DNA of 46,912 nucleotides from Bacillota bacterium (lineage in GTDB: Bacteria > Bacillota > Limnochordia > DTU087). Numbering within the stretch: position 1 is the first letter of the stretch; the number at the start of each line of letters is the position of its first letter. The stretch lies in assembly GCA_012798695.1 (NCBI GenBank), contig JAAZMR010000090.1, forward strand, positions 1 through 46,912, given 5' to 3'. The position numbers were made by a program, and so were the translations under genes. The notes under the pieces were generated by a model. The model saw only the letters and a list, made by a program, of their open reading frames with translations, did no database searches and was not told where the DNA came from. Below, piece after piece: positions 37,735 to 45,814 of the stretch.

Positions 37735-37763
37735 TTGCAGGGAATCAGAGAGCAAAAGATAAT
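37735..37763 (+). promoter_or_regulatory. SigA-type promoter of the second UroD-like gene
   Basis: TTGCAG at 37735-37740 and GATAAT at 37758-37763 are 17 bases apart. Transcription would begin near 37770, after the GTG at 37766, which supports the downstream ATG at 37805 as the true start. Confidence 0.65.
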
Positions 37764-37804
37764 AGGTGGAGGCCTATCGCTCTAGTGCAAAGGAAACAGA
37801 GAGG

Positions 37805-38893
37805 ATGATCTCGTTGTTCAAGGATGACTGGGAAGCCGCGTGCCGGCGCATGGATGCCTGGTGGGCAGGAGAAATAGTGGATAGGTGTGTAGTGATGGTG
37901 ACCGCTCCCCGGGATCACCCGGTGGGGAATATTAGGGAGCCTAAACCATCGCTCAATGTCGAGCAGCTTTGGCTCGATGCAGAATATCGGGTTGCGGCAG
38001 CCGAGGCAAGGTTTGCGACCACCTTCTATGGCGGGGAGGCCATTCCGACTTTCTTCCCCAATCTAGGCCCTGGCATTGCTGCAACATACATAGGTGTCGA
38101 GCCGGTCTTTGCCGAAGAAACCGTTTGGTTCGACCAAGATCCGGTAGTGAAGAGCTATGGCGGCCGTCAGCCGATTAGGCTAGAAGAAAACAATCACTGG
38201 TGGCAAGTGACCCAGGAGCTGACCAGGGCATCCTTAGCCAAATCGGAAAACCGCTGGGTAACAGCGATGACTGATCTGGGTGGGAGCTTGGATCTGGTTG
38301 CTTCTTTGCGGGGGACCAAGACCTTGTTGATGGATCTGATCGATTATCCTAGTGAGGTTAAGCGGCTCACCGCAGAGGTAGATCAAGTATGGCTCCATTG
38401 TTTCCAGGAACTCGATCATATGATCCGACAACAGATGGAGGGTACATCGAGTTGGATGCACATTTGGTGTCGAGATACATGGTATCCTTTCCAGTGTGAC
38501 TGTTCAGCTATGTTTTCTCCGCAAATGTTTGAGGAATTTGTGCTGCCGAGTCTGCAAGAACAGTGCCGGCAGCTGGACTATTCCATCTACCATTGGGATG
38601 GGCCGGGTCAGATACCTCACCTTGACCTCTTACTTTCTATGCCTGAACTGACCGGTATCCAGTGGGTGCCCGGTGACGGTAACCCCGGGGTTGAGTCGCC
38701 CAAATGGTTTCCTTTATACAAACGCATTCAGGCGGCAGGTAAGAATTTGGTACTCTTAGGTGCTCCACTGCACAGTGTCGAAAGCATAGTCAAGGAGCTG
38801 TCACCCAAGGGACTGCTGATCAGTACACATGCAGATACCGAAGATGAGGCGAGAAGCCTGCTGAATGATGTGGCGAAATGGAGTGCTAGATAA
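37805..38893 (+). CDS. UroD-fold protein (methyltransferase-like, copy 2)
   Basis: A 362-residue protein of the UroD superfamily, resembling proteins labelled trimethylamine corrinoid protein 2 in annotations. The C-terminal half has YSIYHWDGPGQIPHLDLLL, PELTGIQWVPGDGNPG and LLGAPLHSVESIVKELSP, and LISTHADTEDEA near the end. The ATG at 37805 follows AAAGGA and fits the promoter at 37735-37763; the longer frame from GTG 37766 starts at or before the transcript. It is only loosely related to the protein at 1385-2512. Its role as methyltransferase is inferred. Confidence 0.78.
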   Translation: MISLFKDDWEAACRRMDAWWAGEIVDRCVVMVTAPRDHPVGNIREPKPSLNVEQLWLDAEYRVAAAEARFATTFYGGEAIPTFFPNLGPGIAATYIGVEPVFAEETVWFDQDPVVKSYGGRQPIRLEENNHWWQVTQELTRASLAKSENRWVTAMTDLGGSLDLVASLRGTKTLLMDLIDYPSEVKRLTAEVDQVWLHCFQELDHMIRQQMEGTSSWMHIWCRDTWYPFQCDCSAMFSPQMFEEFVLPSLQEQCRQLDYSIYHWDGPGQIPHLDLLLSMPELTGIQWVPGDGNPGVESPKWFPLYKRIQAAGKNLVLLGAPLHSVESIVKELSPKGLLISTHADTEDEARSLLNDVAKWSAR

Positions 38894-38896
38894 ACC

Positions 38897-38920
38897 AGGG
38901 GGCTTGAAATTGAGCCCCCT
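38897..38920. terminator. Bidirectional terminator
   Basis: AGGGGGCT and AGCCCCCT form an 8-bp stem with an 8-base loop, between convergent genes. No T-run is obvious. Confidence 0.6.
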
Positions 38921-38951
38921 GATCTATCCAGTGAGTGAGGAAGGGTCTTGG

Positions 38952-40100
38952 TTACTTGCTTCTGCGTTTCTTTCTGATCTCAACCAGCTCATAAGCACTA
39001 GTCCCCAGGCCAAGCTCTTCGGCATAGGTGACTGCTAGGCGGGGATCTTGTTCATTGACACGCAGGAACAGATCACCGGCGGTAGTCACTCCCTTATCTT
39101 CTGCCTTAGATTGCGGTAGGGGTGCAGCCTGGTCCAAAAGGTCCAGAGTGGCTGCTTCAATGGCTACTATGTCATCTGAAATCAAGATTCCTTGATCCTG
39201 CACCAAAGGAGTGTCTGCAGTGGGCATACAGTCACACTCAGGTTGCACTTCCATGACAAAGTTGACATACAGGATCTTGCCCGGTGCAAAGGTGCTGAGC
39301 ACTGCTTGGGTAGATTCCGCCATTCCCCGGGAGAAAAGGTCTGGACCAATTGGCATTTCCAGTGCACCAAATATGCATACCCTGGCACAGCGCCCACACT
39401 GATCACATTTTTCGGCATCGACGATCCAAGCCTCGCCCTGCTTCAAGGTAATAGCACCCACTGGGCAGACCTTCTCACAATGGGCACACCAAGTGCACTT
39501 TTCCTTGGTCCACAGGGGCGGATGATGTGCAGTACTGTGTAGATTGCCTCTATTCACATGGTTGCAGCGGGTACGGGCACCGACTCCGCCCATAGCTAGG
39601 TTCTTGATGGCACCACCATAGCCCGGCTCAATATGGCCCTTGCAATGGCTGAGGACAATCATAGCTGGGGCATCATATATGGCTGAGGCTACACCGATCT
39701 CTTGGATGAGTTTGCCATTGTCTATCTTGACGGGAATGGTATCACGCCCAAAGATGCCGTCAGCCATGATGATCGGAGCTCCACAGGTGAGATGGGAGTA
39801 TCCATTGGCAGCGGCCACCTCCAGATATTCCAGCCCCGGTATGCGAGTTGTCTCAGCGACAAAAGGCATACCCCCGACAGCTTTGACTGCATCCACCACT
39901 TTGCGGACAAAAACGGGGCGAACAGTGCGATAAGCTCCCGGTGAACCTAGATGCATCTTGATGGCTACATATTCATCGGGCTGGATGTAGCGGCTGAGGT
40001 CAGCTCTCTGCAGTAGTTCCTCCAGTTTGGCCGGCACGCTATAATCATATTCCCAAGTTGTTGCACGGGCATTGGCATAGAAGACTTTGGCTTTATCCAT
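38952..40100 (-). CDS. DUF362 protein with two 4Fe-4S clusters (copy 2)
   Basis: 382 residues, paralogous to the protein at 5047-6132. The ferredoxin insert reads CTWCAHCEKVCPVGA and CDQCGRCARVC, and the DUF362 part has MKMHLGSPGAYR and VLSHCKGHIEPGYG. Function is unknown but redox-linked. GGAGGAG precedes the ATG by 5 bases. It lies between a Crp/Fnr regulator (same strand, 140 bases upstream) and the UroD-like gene. A UroD-like gene near a DUF362 gene also occurs at the left end of the window. Confidence 0.88.
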   Translation of the reverse strand: MDKAKVFYANARATTWEYDYSVPAKLEELLQRADLSRYIQPDEYVAIKMHLGSPGAYRTVRPVFVRKVVDAVKAVGGMPFVAETTRIPGLEYLEVAAANGYSHLTCGAPIIMADGIFGRDTIPVKIDNGKLIQEIGVASAIYDAPAMIVLSHCKGHIEPGYGGAIKNLAMGGVGARTRCNHVNRGNLHSTAHHPPLWTKEKCTWCAHCEKVCPVGAITLKQGEAWIVDAEKCDQCGRCARVCIFGALEMPIGPDLFSRGMAESTQAVLSTFAPGKILYVNFVMEVQPECDCMPTADTPLVQDQGILISDDIVAIEAATLDLLDQAAPLPQSKAEDKGVTTAGDLFLRVNEQDPRLAVTYAEELGLGTSAYELVEIRKKRRSK

Positions 40101-40148
40101 AAGCTCTCCTCCGTATTTTTAGTAATCTCGTTAACGTTTGCAGGAAAA

Positions 40149-40168
40149 AGGAGCCAACATGGGCTCCT
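40149..40168 (-). terminator. Intrinsic terminator of the Crp/Fnr gene
   Basis: AGGAGCC and GGCTCCT make a 7-bp stem with a 6-base loop, and on the minus strand TTTTTCC follows. It separates the regulator from the DUF362 gene. Confidence 0.82.
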
Positions 40169-40242
40169 GAGTTTTGCTTTTCAGTATAGCAAACGGCTGG
40201 CGAGTGATCTGTCATCTAGATGACAACAGCTGCATGCTGAAC

Positions 40243-40914
40243 TTAGCTGGCCGCCTGGTCGTTGCAGGGTAGGACCATTTGGTGATTCACAACCTCCAAA
40301 ATCCCTTCATGGCGCAGTTGGAGCAGTAGATTGGTAACCGTGGGCCGGGAGACGTTGATGATGCTGGCAATATCTTGATGGGTGAGGGGCACCTGTATAG
40401 CTAATCCTCGTTCTGTGGGGACACCGTACTCTTCTGCCATCTGCTTCAATGCACTGATCAGACGTTCCCGGGCACTTTGGAAAGCGAGGCTGTTGATCTG
40501 CTCAGTTGATTGATTCAGTTTTCGACTGAGGCTATTGATGACCTTCATAGCTATAGAGGGGTTGGCGAGAAATATCTTCTCCAAGTTTTCCCTACTACAG
40601 ACCGTTATGCAGCATTCATCTAGGGCTATAGCGCTAAAGGAGTACTGTTCTTCACCAAAGACGGCATCTTCGCCTAGCACATGGTCTTCTTTGGCAAACC
40701 CCATGATAAACTCCTTGCCAGACTCAGATACCTTCACCATCTTGACCAGCCCAGAATTGATGATATAGATGTGACCCGCTGTCTCACCCTCCCAAAACAC
40801 TATCTGATCCTTAGTGTAGACCTGCTTTTCTGCTAGGTCGGCTACACGCTGGAGTTCGCCTTCTGTTAGGTCCGAAAAAAGGCTCAGTTTGCGAATACAA
40901 GCCAACTTCCCCAT
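40243..40914 (-). CDS. Crp/Fnr-family transcriptional regulator
   Basis: 223 residues: an N-terminal cyclic-nucleotide-type beta-roll (residues 15-115) and a C-terminal winged helix (LTHQDIASIINVSRPTVTNLLLQLRHEG, near 175-200). The beta-roll lacks the usual cAMP-binding FGE-like pattern in a recognisable form, and no N-terminal Fnr cysteine cluster is present, although CCITVCSRE occurs in the middle. Effector is unknown. AAGGAGG sits 6 bases before the ATG. It may control the divergent amidase or the nearby DUF362 gene. Confidence 0.9.
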   Translation of the reverse strand: MGKLACIRKLSLFSDLTEGELQRVADLAEKQVYTKDQIVFWEGETAGHIYIINSGLVKMVKVSESGKEFIMGFAKEDHVLGEDAVFGEEQYSFSAIALDECCITVCSRENLEKIFLANPSIAMKVINSLSRKLNQSTEQINSLAFQSARERLISALKQMAEEYGVPTERGLAIQVPLTHQDIASIINVSRPTVTNLLLQLRHEGILEVVNHQMVLPCNDQAAS

Positions 40915-41074
40915 ACAGCACCTCCTTGCCTCAACCTCGGGCCTGTCCTTTATCGATTGTATATTCGCCGGGTCCTGACAGAGTCCTTCTGCTTGTTACG
41001 GTATCCCAAGGGGTAATGCGCACCTGGTCTGCCGCATATCTTGGGAAGGAGAGACGCGGGAAAGGTGGATCAGC

Positions 41075-41908
41075 TTGTATATCTTGGTCATTCGGCGGCG
41101 ATGGTTGGTGACAGTCTTCCTGTGCCTAGCGTGGCTGGCGGTTTTTGGGATAGTCGTCGCCAATCTCTTGCCTGAGCACAGATTAGTGGTGATCGATCCA
41201 GGCCATGGCGGTATAGATGGTGGTACCAGTAGTGGGGGTACTCTGGAAAAAGATATCAATTTGAAAATGAGTCATATTCTGCGGCAAGTCCTGGAAAGAC
41301 ATCAATACCACGTCATTATGACCAGAACCGATGATAGTGATGTATCACATTTTGTGCCTGATGGAGCAAGCCGTTACCGGCGCGACCTCAGGGGTAGGGT
41401 CAAGTTAGTGGGGCGGGTGCGGCCTTGTGGGTTAATCAGTCTTCACGTCAATTGGCACCGAGATACATGGCGCAGGGGTGCTATCGTGTATTACCAAAAA
41501 GGGGAGACACAGAGCCGGGTTTTGGCTGAGTTCATCCAAAGAGAGCTCAATTCCATCCAGACCGTACAACGCCAGGCACGGGCGGCCGATTTTTATGTAC
41601 TGCGCAACACCGATGCTCCGGCAGTCTTGATTGAAATCGGGTTCATCTCCAATCCAGATGATCGGGGATTGATGCAAGATGAGACGTATCTACTTAGACA
41701 GGCAGAGGCTATTAGAAAAGGCCTAGAATCCTTTTTGCAGAGGAGTAATCGCCTTCCCTCAACTTCGGCAATGCGACCAGACGGCTTTGTGCTCTCTGAG
41801 TATGGGAAAAGCCCGGTTTTGGCTACCGGGCCCTCTCAAGTGAATAGTTGTTTGTCTGCATTTATAGGATCACAGCAATCTCTCCTATGGACATTGCTGT
41901 GCAGCTGA
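41075..41908 (+). CDS. cwlD: N-acetylmuramoyl-L-alanine amidase (CwlD-like)
   Basis: 277 residues: one N-terminal membrane helix (WLVTVFLCLAWLAVFGIVVA) and an Amidase_3 domain. Zinc ligands are His44 (DPGHGG), Glu58 (GTLEKD) and His124 (ISLHVN), with catalytic Glu187 (LIEIGFI). CwlD-type amidases help make muramic-delta-lactam in spore cortex, so the cell is probably a sporulator. The start is TTG 41075 with AAAGGTGG 6 bases upstream. Residues after about 225 form a 52-residue tail, encoded across two hairpins, with no family match. Confidence 0.87.
   Translation: MYILVIRRRWLVTVFLCLAWLAVFGIVVANLLPEHRLVVIDPGHGGIDGGTSSGGTLEKDINLKMSHILRQVLERHQYHVIMTRTDDSDVSHFVPDGASRYRRDLRGRVKLVGRVRPCGLISLHVNWHRDTWRRGAIVYYQKGETQSRVLAEFIQRELNSIQTVQRQARAADFYVLRNTDAPAVLIEIGFISNPDDRGLMQDETYLLRQAEAIRKGLESFLQRSNRLPSTSAMRPDGFVLSEYGKSPVLATGPSQVNSCLSAFIGSQQSLLWTLLCS
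41810..41901 (+). other. Two hairpins inside the amidase 3' end
   Basis: GCCCGG 41811-41816 with CCGGGC 41826-41831, and CACAGCAAT 41871-41879 with ATTGCTGTG 41893-41901. Both lie in the part of the frame that codes the non-conserved tail, and look like terminator stems without strong T-runs. Confidence 0.5.
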
Positions 41909-42035
41909 ACTCGAGTATCCCTCCTTTTTTCGTCCCCTAGGGCAAAGATAGGTATGGGAGCCAGGTACATAGGTTAGTGATACTGCGCCTATCCGGGGAC
42001 TCAATTGTTTTGTTGATTAGATCATACAGAGCAGA

Positions 42036-42064
42036 TGTGACAAAACTGTGACATGGTTTTGACG
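42036..42064 (+). promoter_or_regulatory. Three direct repeats phased at 11 bp
   Basis: TGTGACA at 42036-42042 and 42047-42053 and TTTGACG at 42058-42064 begin exactly 11 bases apart, on one helix face. The third overlaps a -35-like TTGACG, 20 bases before TATCAT. This layout is typical of OmpR/PhoB-type response regulator sites that replace a poor -35. The regulator is not in the window. Confidence 0.55.
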
Positions 42065-42152
42065 AAAAGAAGAATTTTCTTGCCTATCATTGGTCTACGA
42101 GGGTTTTGTCGACCATCACCGAGATGAACTGGTATTTCACCAGGAGGAGTTT

Positions 42153-42251
42153 GTGGGTCATTTAGTTAATATCTTGAAGGAAAGCTTTGTTGGAATAGGT
42201 AGAAATCCTTTCCATTATCGGCGAAACAAAAGCACCCTGACACCGTATTGA
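42153..42251 (+). CDS. Possible 32-residue peptide upstream of the Lrp fusion
   Basis: A GTG follows AGGAGGAG (42142-42149) with good spacing and opens a 32-residue frame (begins MGHLVNILKESFVG, basic C-terminus). The N-terminal stretch is amphipathic. It is 43 bases upstream of the Lrp gene. It might be a leader peptide or a small protein; length alone gives little support, and it may be chance. Confidence 0.35.
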   Translation: MGHLVNILKESFVGIGRNPFHYRRNKSTLTPY

Positions 42252-42294
42252 ATCATCGATCTTGCGGTGGAAGGAGGGGGGTTAGTAGTTAGCT

Positions 42295-43245
42295 TTGGCA
42301 ACTACCGGCAGATTGGATCATCTTGATAGCCAGATACTCATGCATTTGCAGAGGGATGGACGCAGCTCTTACACAGCTCTAGCTGCACTTTGCGGTGTCT
42401 CAGAGGGTACGATTCGCCAACGCATGCAGCGCTTGGAGAGCCGGGGTGTAGTCAAAATCGTAGGAGTCACTGACCCGGCCAAAATCGGAATGGATACCGT
42501 GGCGGTGATCTGGATGCGGGTGGAGCGGGGCAGGCTGGCTGAAGTCGCTTCGGCAATAGCGGCCCTCGAACACACTCATTATGTTGCATATACCACAGGT
42601 GTCTCCGATATGCTTGCGATTGCAACCCTGGGCTCACAAGAGGAGTTGGTCAGGTTCTTAGCTGAAGACTTAGGTGCTATTCAAGGCCTGACAGAGACAG
42701 AGACAAGCATGGTACTCAAAACGTGCAAACAATCCTATGATTGGTCACCATGGCCGCACAGGCTTATATCTCCTACCCCGGCAACCGATACGATACCGGA
42801 ATTAGATGAAATCGATCTACGGATTATGCGATATTTACAGCAAGATGGCCGTATGACTTTTGTGACTATCGCGGAAGAGCTGGACATTACCGAAAGCACA
42901 GTCAGACGGCGGCTGACATCGCTTTTGGAGAGTGGGATTCTCAAGGTGGCGGCGATTATCAATCCCGCTCAAGTAGGCCTTACTACAGCGGCGATAATTG
43001 GGATTAAGGTGGAAAGACAGCGCACAGCTGATATTGTAAGAACACTGGCCAGCATGACGGATGTCCGTTATCTGGCCTTATCTACGGGTAAATATGATTT
43101 GATTATTGAAGTAGTACAGGATTCCAATGAGAGATTATTAGATTTTCTGGTGGATACACTAGAGAACATACCGGGTATCCTGCGCACAGATACCCATTTA
43201 CTCCTAAAGCTATCCAAAGAGACCTACGCTTGGGGGGGTAGCTAA
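42295..43245 (+). CDS. Tandem Lrp/AsnC regulator (HTH-RAM-HTH-RAM)
   Basis: 316 residues made of two complete Lrp/AsnC units: DNA-binding domain at about 8-60 (LDSQILMHLQRDGRSSYTAL) and effector domain at 65-140, then again at 167-215 (LDEIDLRIMRYLQQDGRM) and 225-305. Normal Lrp proteins are about 150 residues and dimerise; here one chain supplies both halves. It is an amino-acid- or small-ligand-responsive regulator. The TTG 42295 start is 13 bases after AAGGAGGGGGG, a long spacing. MurB follows 38 bases later, probably co-transcribed. Confidence 0.87.
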   Translation: MATTGRLDHLDSQILMHLQRDGRSSYTALAALCGVSEGTIRQRMQRLESRGVVKIVGVTDPAKIGMDTVAVIWMRVERGRLAEVASAIAALEHTHYVAYTTGVSDMLAIATLGSQEELVRFLAEDLGAIQGLTETETSMVLKTCKQSYDWSPWPHRLISPTPATDTIPELDEIDLRIMRYLQQDGRMTFVTIAEELDITESTVRRRLTSLLESGILKVAAIINPAQVGLTTAAIIGIKVERQRTADIVRTLASMTDVRYLALSTGKYDLIIEVVQDSNERLLDFLVDTLENIPGILRTDTHLLLKLSKETYAWGGS

Positions 43246-43283
43246 GGTAGACTTAAGGGCTAAGGGGTACTGGGGGGATAGAT

Positions 43284-44198
43284 TTGCAGACATCACGGTT
43301 AGCAGATAAGATAGGAGAGGCTATCCCCGGGTTGCGCTTGTGTATGGATGAGCCCATGAGCAATCATACAACTTTCCGAGTGGGAGGCCCGGCAGACCTA
43401 ATGTTATTTCCCGCATCGGTAGAGGAGTTGAGTTGTGTTTTACAATTCCTGAATGATGCACATGTACCTGTCTATGTCATGGGTAATGGCTCTAACCTAC
43501 TGGTACGAGATGGTGGTATCCGAGGGGCAGTAATCAAACTAGCGGACAACTTCAATCATGTCTCGGTTGATGGCACCAGGCTCCGGGCCCAAGCCGGAAT
43601 CTCGCTGGCGAGGTTGGCCCACCGCGCTTTACAGGCGAGCCTGGCGGGTTTGGAGTTTGCTTCAGGTATTCCGGGAACCTTAGGTGGCGCAGTGGCCATG
43701 AATGCTGGAGCCTATGGCAGTGAAATGGCGGATGTGATTGTTCACGCAACCTGTTGTGATTTTCACGGGAATATGTACTATCTCAATCTGGAAGAACTGG
43801 AGCTGGGGTATCGCACCAGCCGGGTGCGCAGCCAGGGTTACATAGCCTTAGAGGTGATCTTGCAGCTGGAGCAGGGGGATCAGGCTGCAATCAGGACAAA
43901 AATGGATGAACTAAATCAGCGACGGCGTCAGAAACAACCACTGGCTTTTGCTAGTGCTGGCAGCACCTTCAAACGGCCTCCTGGTTATTATGCCGGCACA
44001 CTGATCGAGGAAGCGGGGCTCCGAGGAGTGGGCATTGGTCATGCCGAGGTATCAGAGCTCCACTGTGGATTCATTATCAACCGGGGAGGAGCCACTGCTG
44101 CACAGGTGCTGAAACTGATTGAATTGGTTCAGCAACGGGTCTGGGACAAATTCCGGGTCAAGCTAGAGTTGGAGGTACAGGTGGTTGGCGAAGATTAG
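43284..44198 (+). CDS. murB: UDP-N-acetylenolpyruvoylglucosamine reductase
   Basis: 304 residues of the type II MurB class. The FAD domain has NHTTFRVGGPADLM and VMGNGSNLLVRDGG, and the substrate domain has GIPGTLGGAVAMNAGAYG and SAGSTFKRPPGYYAG, whose Ser is the proton donor. The C-terminal catalytic Glu lies in KLELEVQ. It makes UDP-MurNAc for cell wall, in the cytosol. The start is TTG 43284 with TGGGGGGA upstream. It lies just after the Lrp fusion, an unusual partner. Confidence 0.95.
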   Translation: MQTSRLADKIGEAIPGLRLCMDEPMSNHTTFRVGGPADLMLFPASVEELSCVLQFLNDAHVPVYVMGNGSNLLVRDGGIRGAVIKLADNFNHVSVDGTRLRAQAGISLARLAHRALQASLAGLEFASGIPGTLGGAVAMNAGAYGSEMADVIVHATCCDFHGNMYYLNLEELELGYRTSRVRSQGYIALEVILQLEQGDQAAIRTKMDELNQRRRQKQPLAFASAGSTFKRPPGYYAGTLIEEAGLRGVGIGHAEVSELHCGFIINRGGATAAQVLKLIELVQQRVWDKFRVKLELEVQVVGED

Positions 44199-44695
44199 CT
44201 GTATCTAGATGTGCCGCTGTGGGGTTTTTTATTTTTGGCTAAAAAATGGACAACCGGCTTGGTTTTCATGCCGCAGTCTGCAGGTGGGGCGAAAGCGGCA
44301 AACAGAACAAGGCACCTGGTTGCGGGTTGGTCTTCTATCGTGATCAACAGCTAGTTCGGTGGCATATTCTGTACATCCCTCACACCAGTGGCCGAGTTCT
44401 AAGCCCATCTCATACCCATGCAAGGTACAAAAATATGTACAACTCTGCTCCGGGGTTTTTTCTGCTGCGGCGTAACGGCAGATTTCCACATCGTTTCCCT
44501 CCAATGCTTGCTTCCTACTTATCATTGTATGGAGGTTGGCTTCTTTGGATACTCGGTGGAAATTACCATTGGAGGAGATTATTTTTTCTTTTGGAAGCAG
44601 GAATGTACTACTAAGCAGGCGAAACTATCAATTAAACAAAGTAAATCCCAACAAAACACAGATACAGCTGAGTTGCTAATGAAAGGGGCTGTGCA
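44199..44695. other. Gap between murB and the microcompartment operon
   Basis: Contains a possible minus-strand Cys-rich ORF (44229-44489) and the upstream region of the microcompartment operon. A weak promoter pair, TTGTAT at 44525-44530 and GATACT at 44548-44553 with 17-base spacing, is seen. TTTTTT at 44225-44230 may mark the end of murB transcription. Confidence 0.5.
44229..44489 (-). CDS. Possible cysteine-rich small protein
   Basis: 86 residues from a GTG with GGAGGG 7 bases upstream. It contains nine cysteines in pairs or groups (SCTYFC, HWCEGC, PCSVCRFRPTC, GCPF), as expected of a zinc or iron-sulfur protein. I do not recognise the family. It opposes the flanking genes, and a plus-strand frame of similar length overlaps it, so it could be spurious. 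Confidence 0.42.
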   Translation of the reverse strand: MEICRYAAAEKTPEQSCTYFCTLHGYEMGLELGHWCEGCTEYATELAVDHDRRPTRNQVPCSVCRFRPTCRLRHENQAGCPFFSQK

Positions 44696-45475
44696 GTGGT
44701 ATCAGAGTTTCAGGTGAAGCGTGACATCATTGAAGCAGGTCGTCGGATCTACAATAGCGGCTTTGTGGCCGCTAATGACGGTAATATCAGTGTTCGAGTC
44801 AGTGATAATGTGGTCTTAGCGACTCCGACGGGGGTAAGCAAAGGCTTTATGACTCCGGACATGATCGTCACCGTTGACATGGATGGAAATGTGATAAGCG
44901 GCACTTGGAAGCCTTCATCGGAATTGAAGATGCATCTAGCCGTTTATCGAGCTAGGGAAGATGTTAAATCAGTTGTGCATGCACATCCTCCCTATGCTAC
45001 AGCCTTTGCTGTGGCGGGTTTTTCTCTGGAAAAACCGATCATGCCTGAAGTGGTGATCAACCTCGGCTGGGTGCCTCTTACCCAGTATGGCACTCCTTCC
45101 ACCGAGGAGATTCCCAACGCGATTTTGCCGTACTTACCTTGTCATGATGCTTTTCTCCTGGAGAATCATGGGGCTCTATCGGTAGGTACAGATGTATTTA
45201 ATGCACTCTTTAAAATGGAGACATTGGAAATGGGGGCCAAGATCAGCTTACTGGCTCAGCTTCTAGGTGGCGAGCGGGAGATCAGCCCAGAGAATGTCGA
45301 AAGACTTATGGAAGTAAGGAGAAATCTCGGAGTCACCGGCAGCCATCCGGCCTTCTGTGATCTGCCTGGGAATCAGGCAAACACGCAGACAGCTGGAAGC
45401 AACACCAACGAAACCGAGCTCAAACGAGTGATTACCGAGGTGGTTAAGCAAGTACTGGCAGAGCAGCGCAGATAA
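44696..45475 (+). CDS. fucA: Class II aldolase with C-terminal targeting-like tail (FucA-like)
   Basis: 259 residues. Zinc and catalytic residues are Glu76 (SSELK), His95 and His97 (VVHAHPPY) and His158 (ENHGA). FucA-like enzymes split fuculose- or rhamnulose-1-phosphate to dihydroxyacetone phosphate and lactaldehyde. After the catalytic domain (about residue 224) comes a polar linker rich in Asn, Thr and Gly, then an amphipathic helix at 240-256 (ETELKRVITEVVKQVLA). This is the hallmark of an encapsulation peptide. The GTG start has GAAAGGGG 7 bases upstream. It opens the microcompartment operon. Confidence 0.9.
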   Translation: MVSEFQVKRDIIEAGRRIYNSGFVAANDGNISVRVSDNVVLATPTGVSKGFMTPDMIVTVDMDGNVISGTWKPSSELKMHLAVYRAREDVKSVVHAHPPYATAFAVAGFSLEKPIMPEVVINLGWVPLTQYGTPSTEEIPNAILPYLPCHDAFLLENHGALSVGTDVFNALFKMETLEMGAKISLLAQLLGGEREISPENVERLMEVRRNLGVTGSHPAFCDLPGNQANTQTAGSNTNETELKRVITEVVKQVLAEQRR

Positions 45476-45532
45476 GTACTGCGCTGGATTCCGCCATTGT
45501 ACTAGATATCGTCGTTAGAGGGGAGATGGCGT

Positions 45533-45814
45533 ATGCAGGGGGCTTTGGGGTTAATTGAAGTGATAGGTTTGGCTGCTGCCTATGAAGTGGCAGATGTAGC
45601 AGTCAAGACTGCTAATGTAAGGCTTTTGGAACTGGAGCGTTCTGGGCGAGGGATGATGACTGTAAAGATTACGGGCGAAGTAGGGGCAGTAACTGCCGCT
45701 GTGGATGCTGCTGTCGCGGCTGGGAACCGGATATCTGAGGTCTATGCCAGTAAAATCATTGCCCGGCCGGATAGAGAAGTAGTTGAGTGGTTTTCGCTAA
45801 GCCAAGATGTGTAA
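45533..45814 (+). CDS. BMC-H shell protein (arginine pore-loop type)
   Basis: A 93-residue BMC-domain protein that should form hexameric shell tiles. The family start ALGLIEVIGL and the GEVGAVTAAVDAA helix are clear. The central pore loop, KIGSG in canonical hexamers, reads RSGRG at 36-40, placing two arginines at the pore. That suggests a different passenger or charge preference than the next shell gene. GGGGAG precedes the ATG. Confidence 0.92.
   Translation: MQGALGLIEVIGLAAAYEVADVAVKTANVRLLELERSGRGMMTVKITGEVGAVTAAVDAAVAAGNRISEVYASKIIARPDREVVEWFSLSQDV

Larger units (their letters stand above)
37467..37804. other. Divergent regulatory region, glpA-like operon and UroD-like gene
   Basis: The gap holds the leader terminator on the minus strand and one promoter in each direction. 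No gene is supported in it. Confidence 0.6.
41909..42294 (+). other. Regulatory gap before the Lrp fusion gene
   Basis: 386 bases. It contains three 11-bp-phased repeats, a promoter-like -10 (TATCAT at 42085-42090) and a small ORF at 42153-42251. Nothing larger is supported. Confidence 0.6.

Noticed and set aside
42036-42064. Possible CRISPR-like repeats
   Set aside because: Only three heptamers at 11-base steps, with no spacers or cas genes; better read as a regulator site.
44246-44614. Plus-strand 122-residue frame upstream of the aldolase
   Set aside because: No recognisable domain, unusual composition and no good ribosome site; the opposite-strand Cys-rich frame is likelier.
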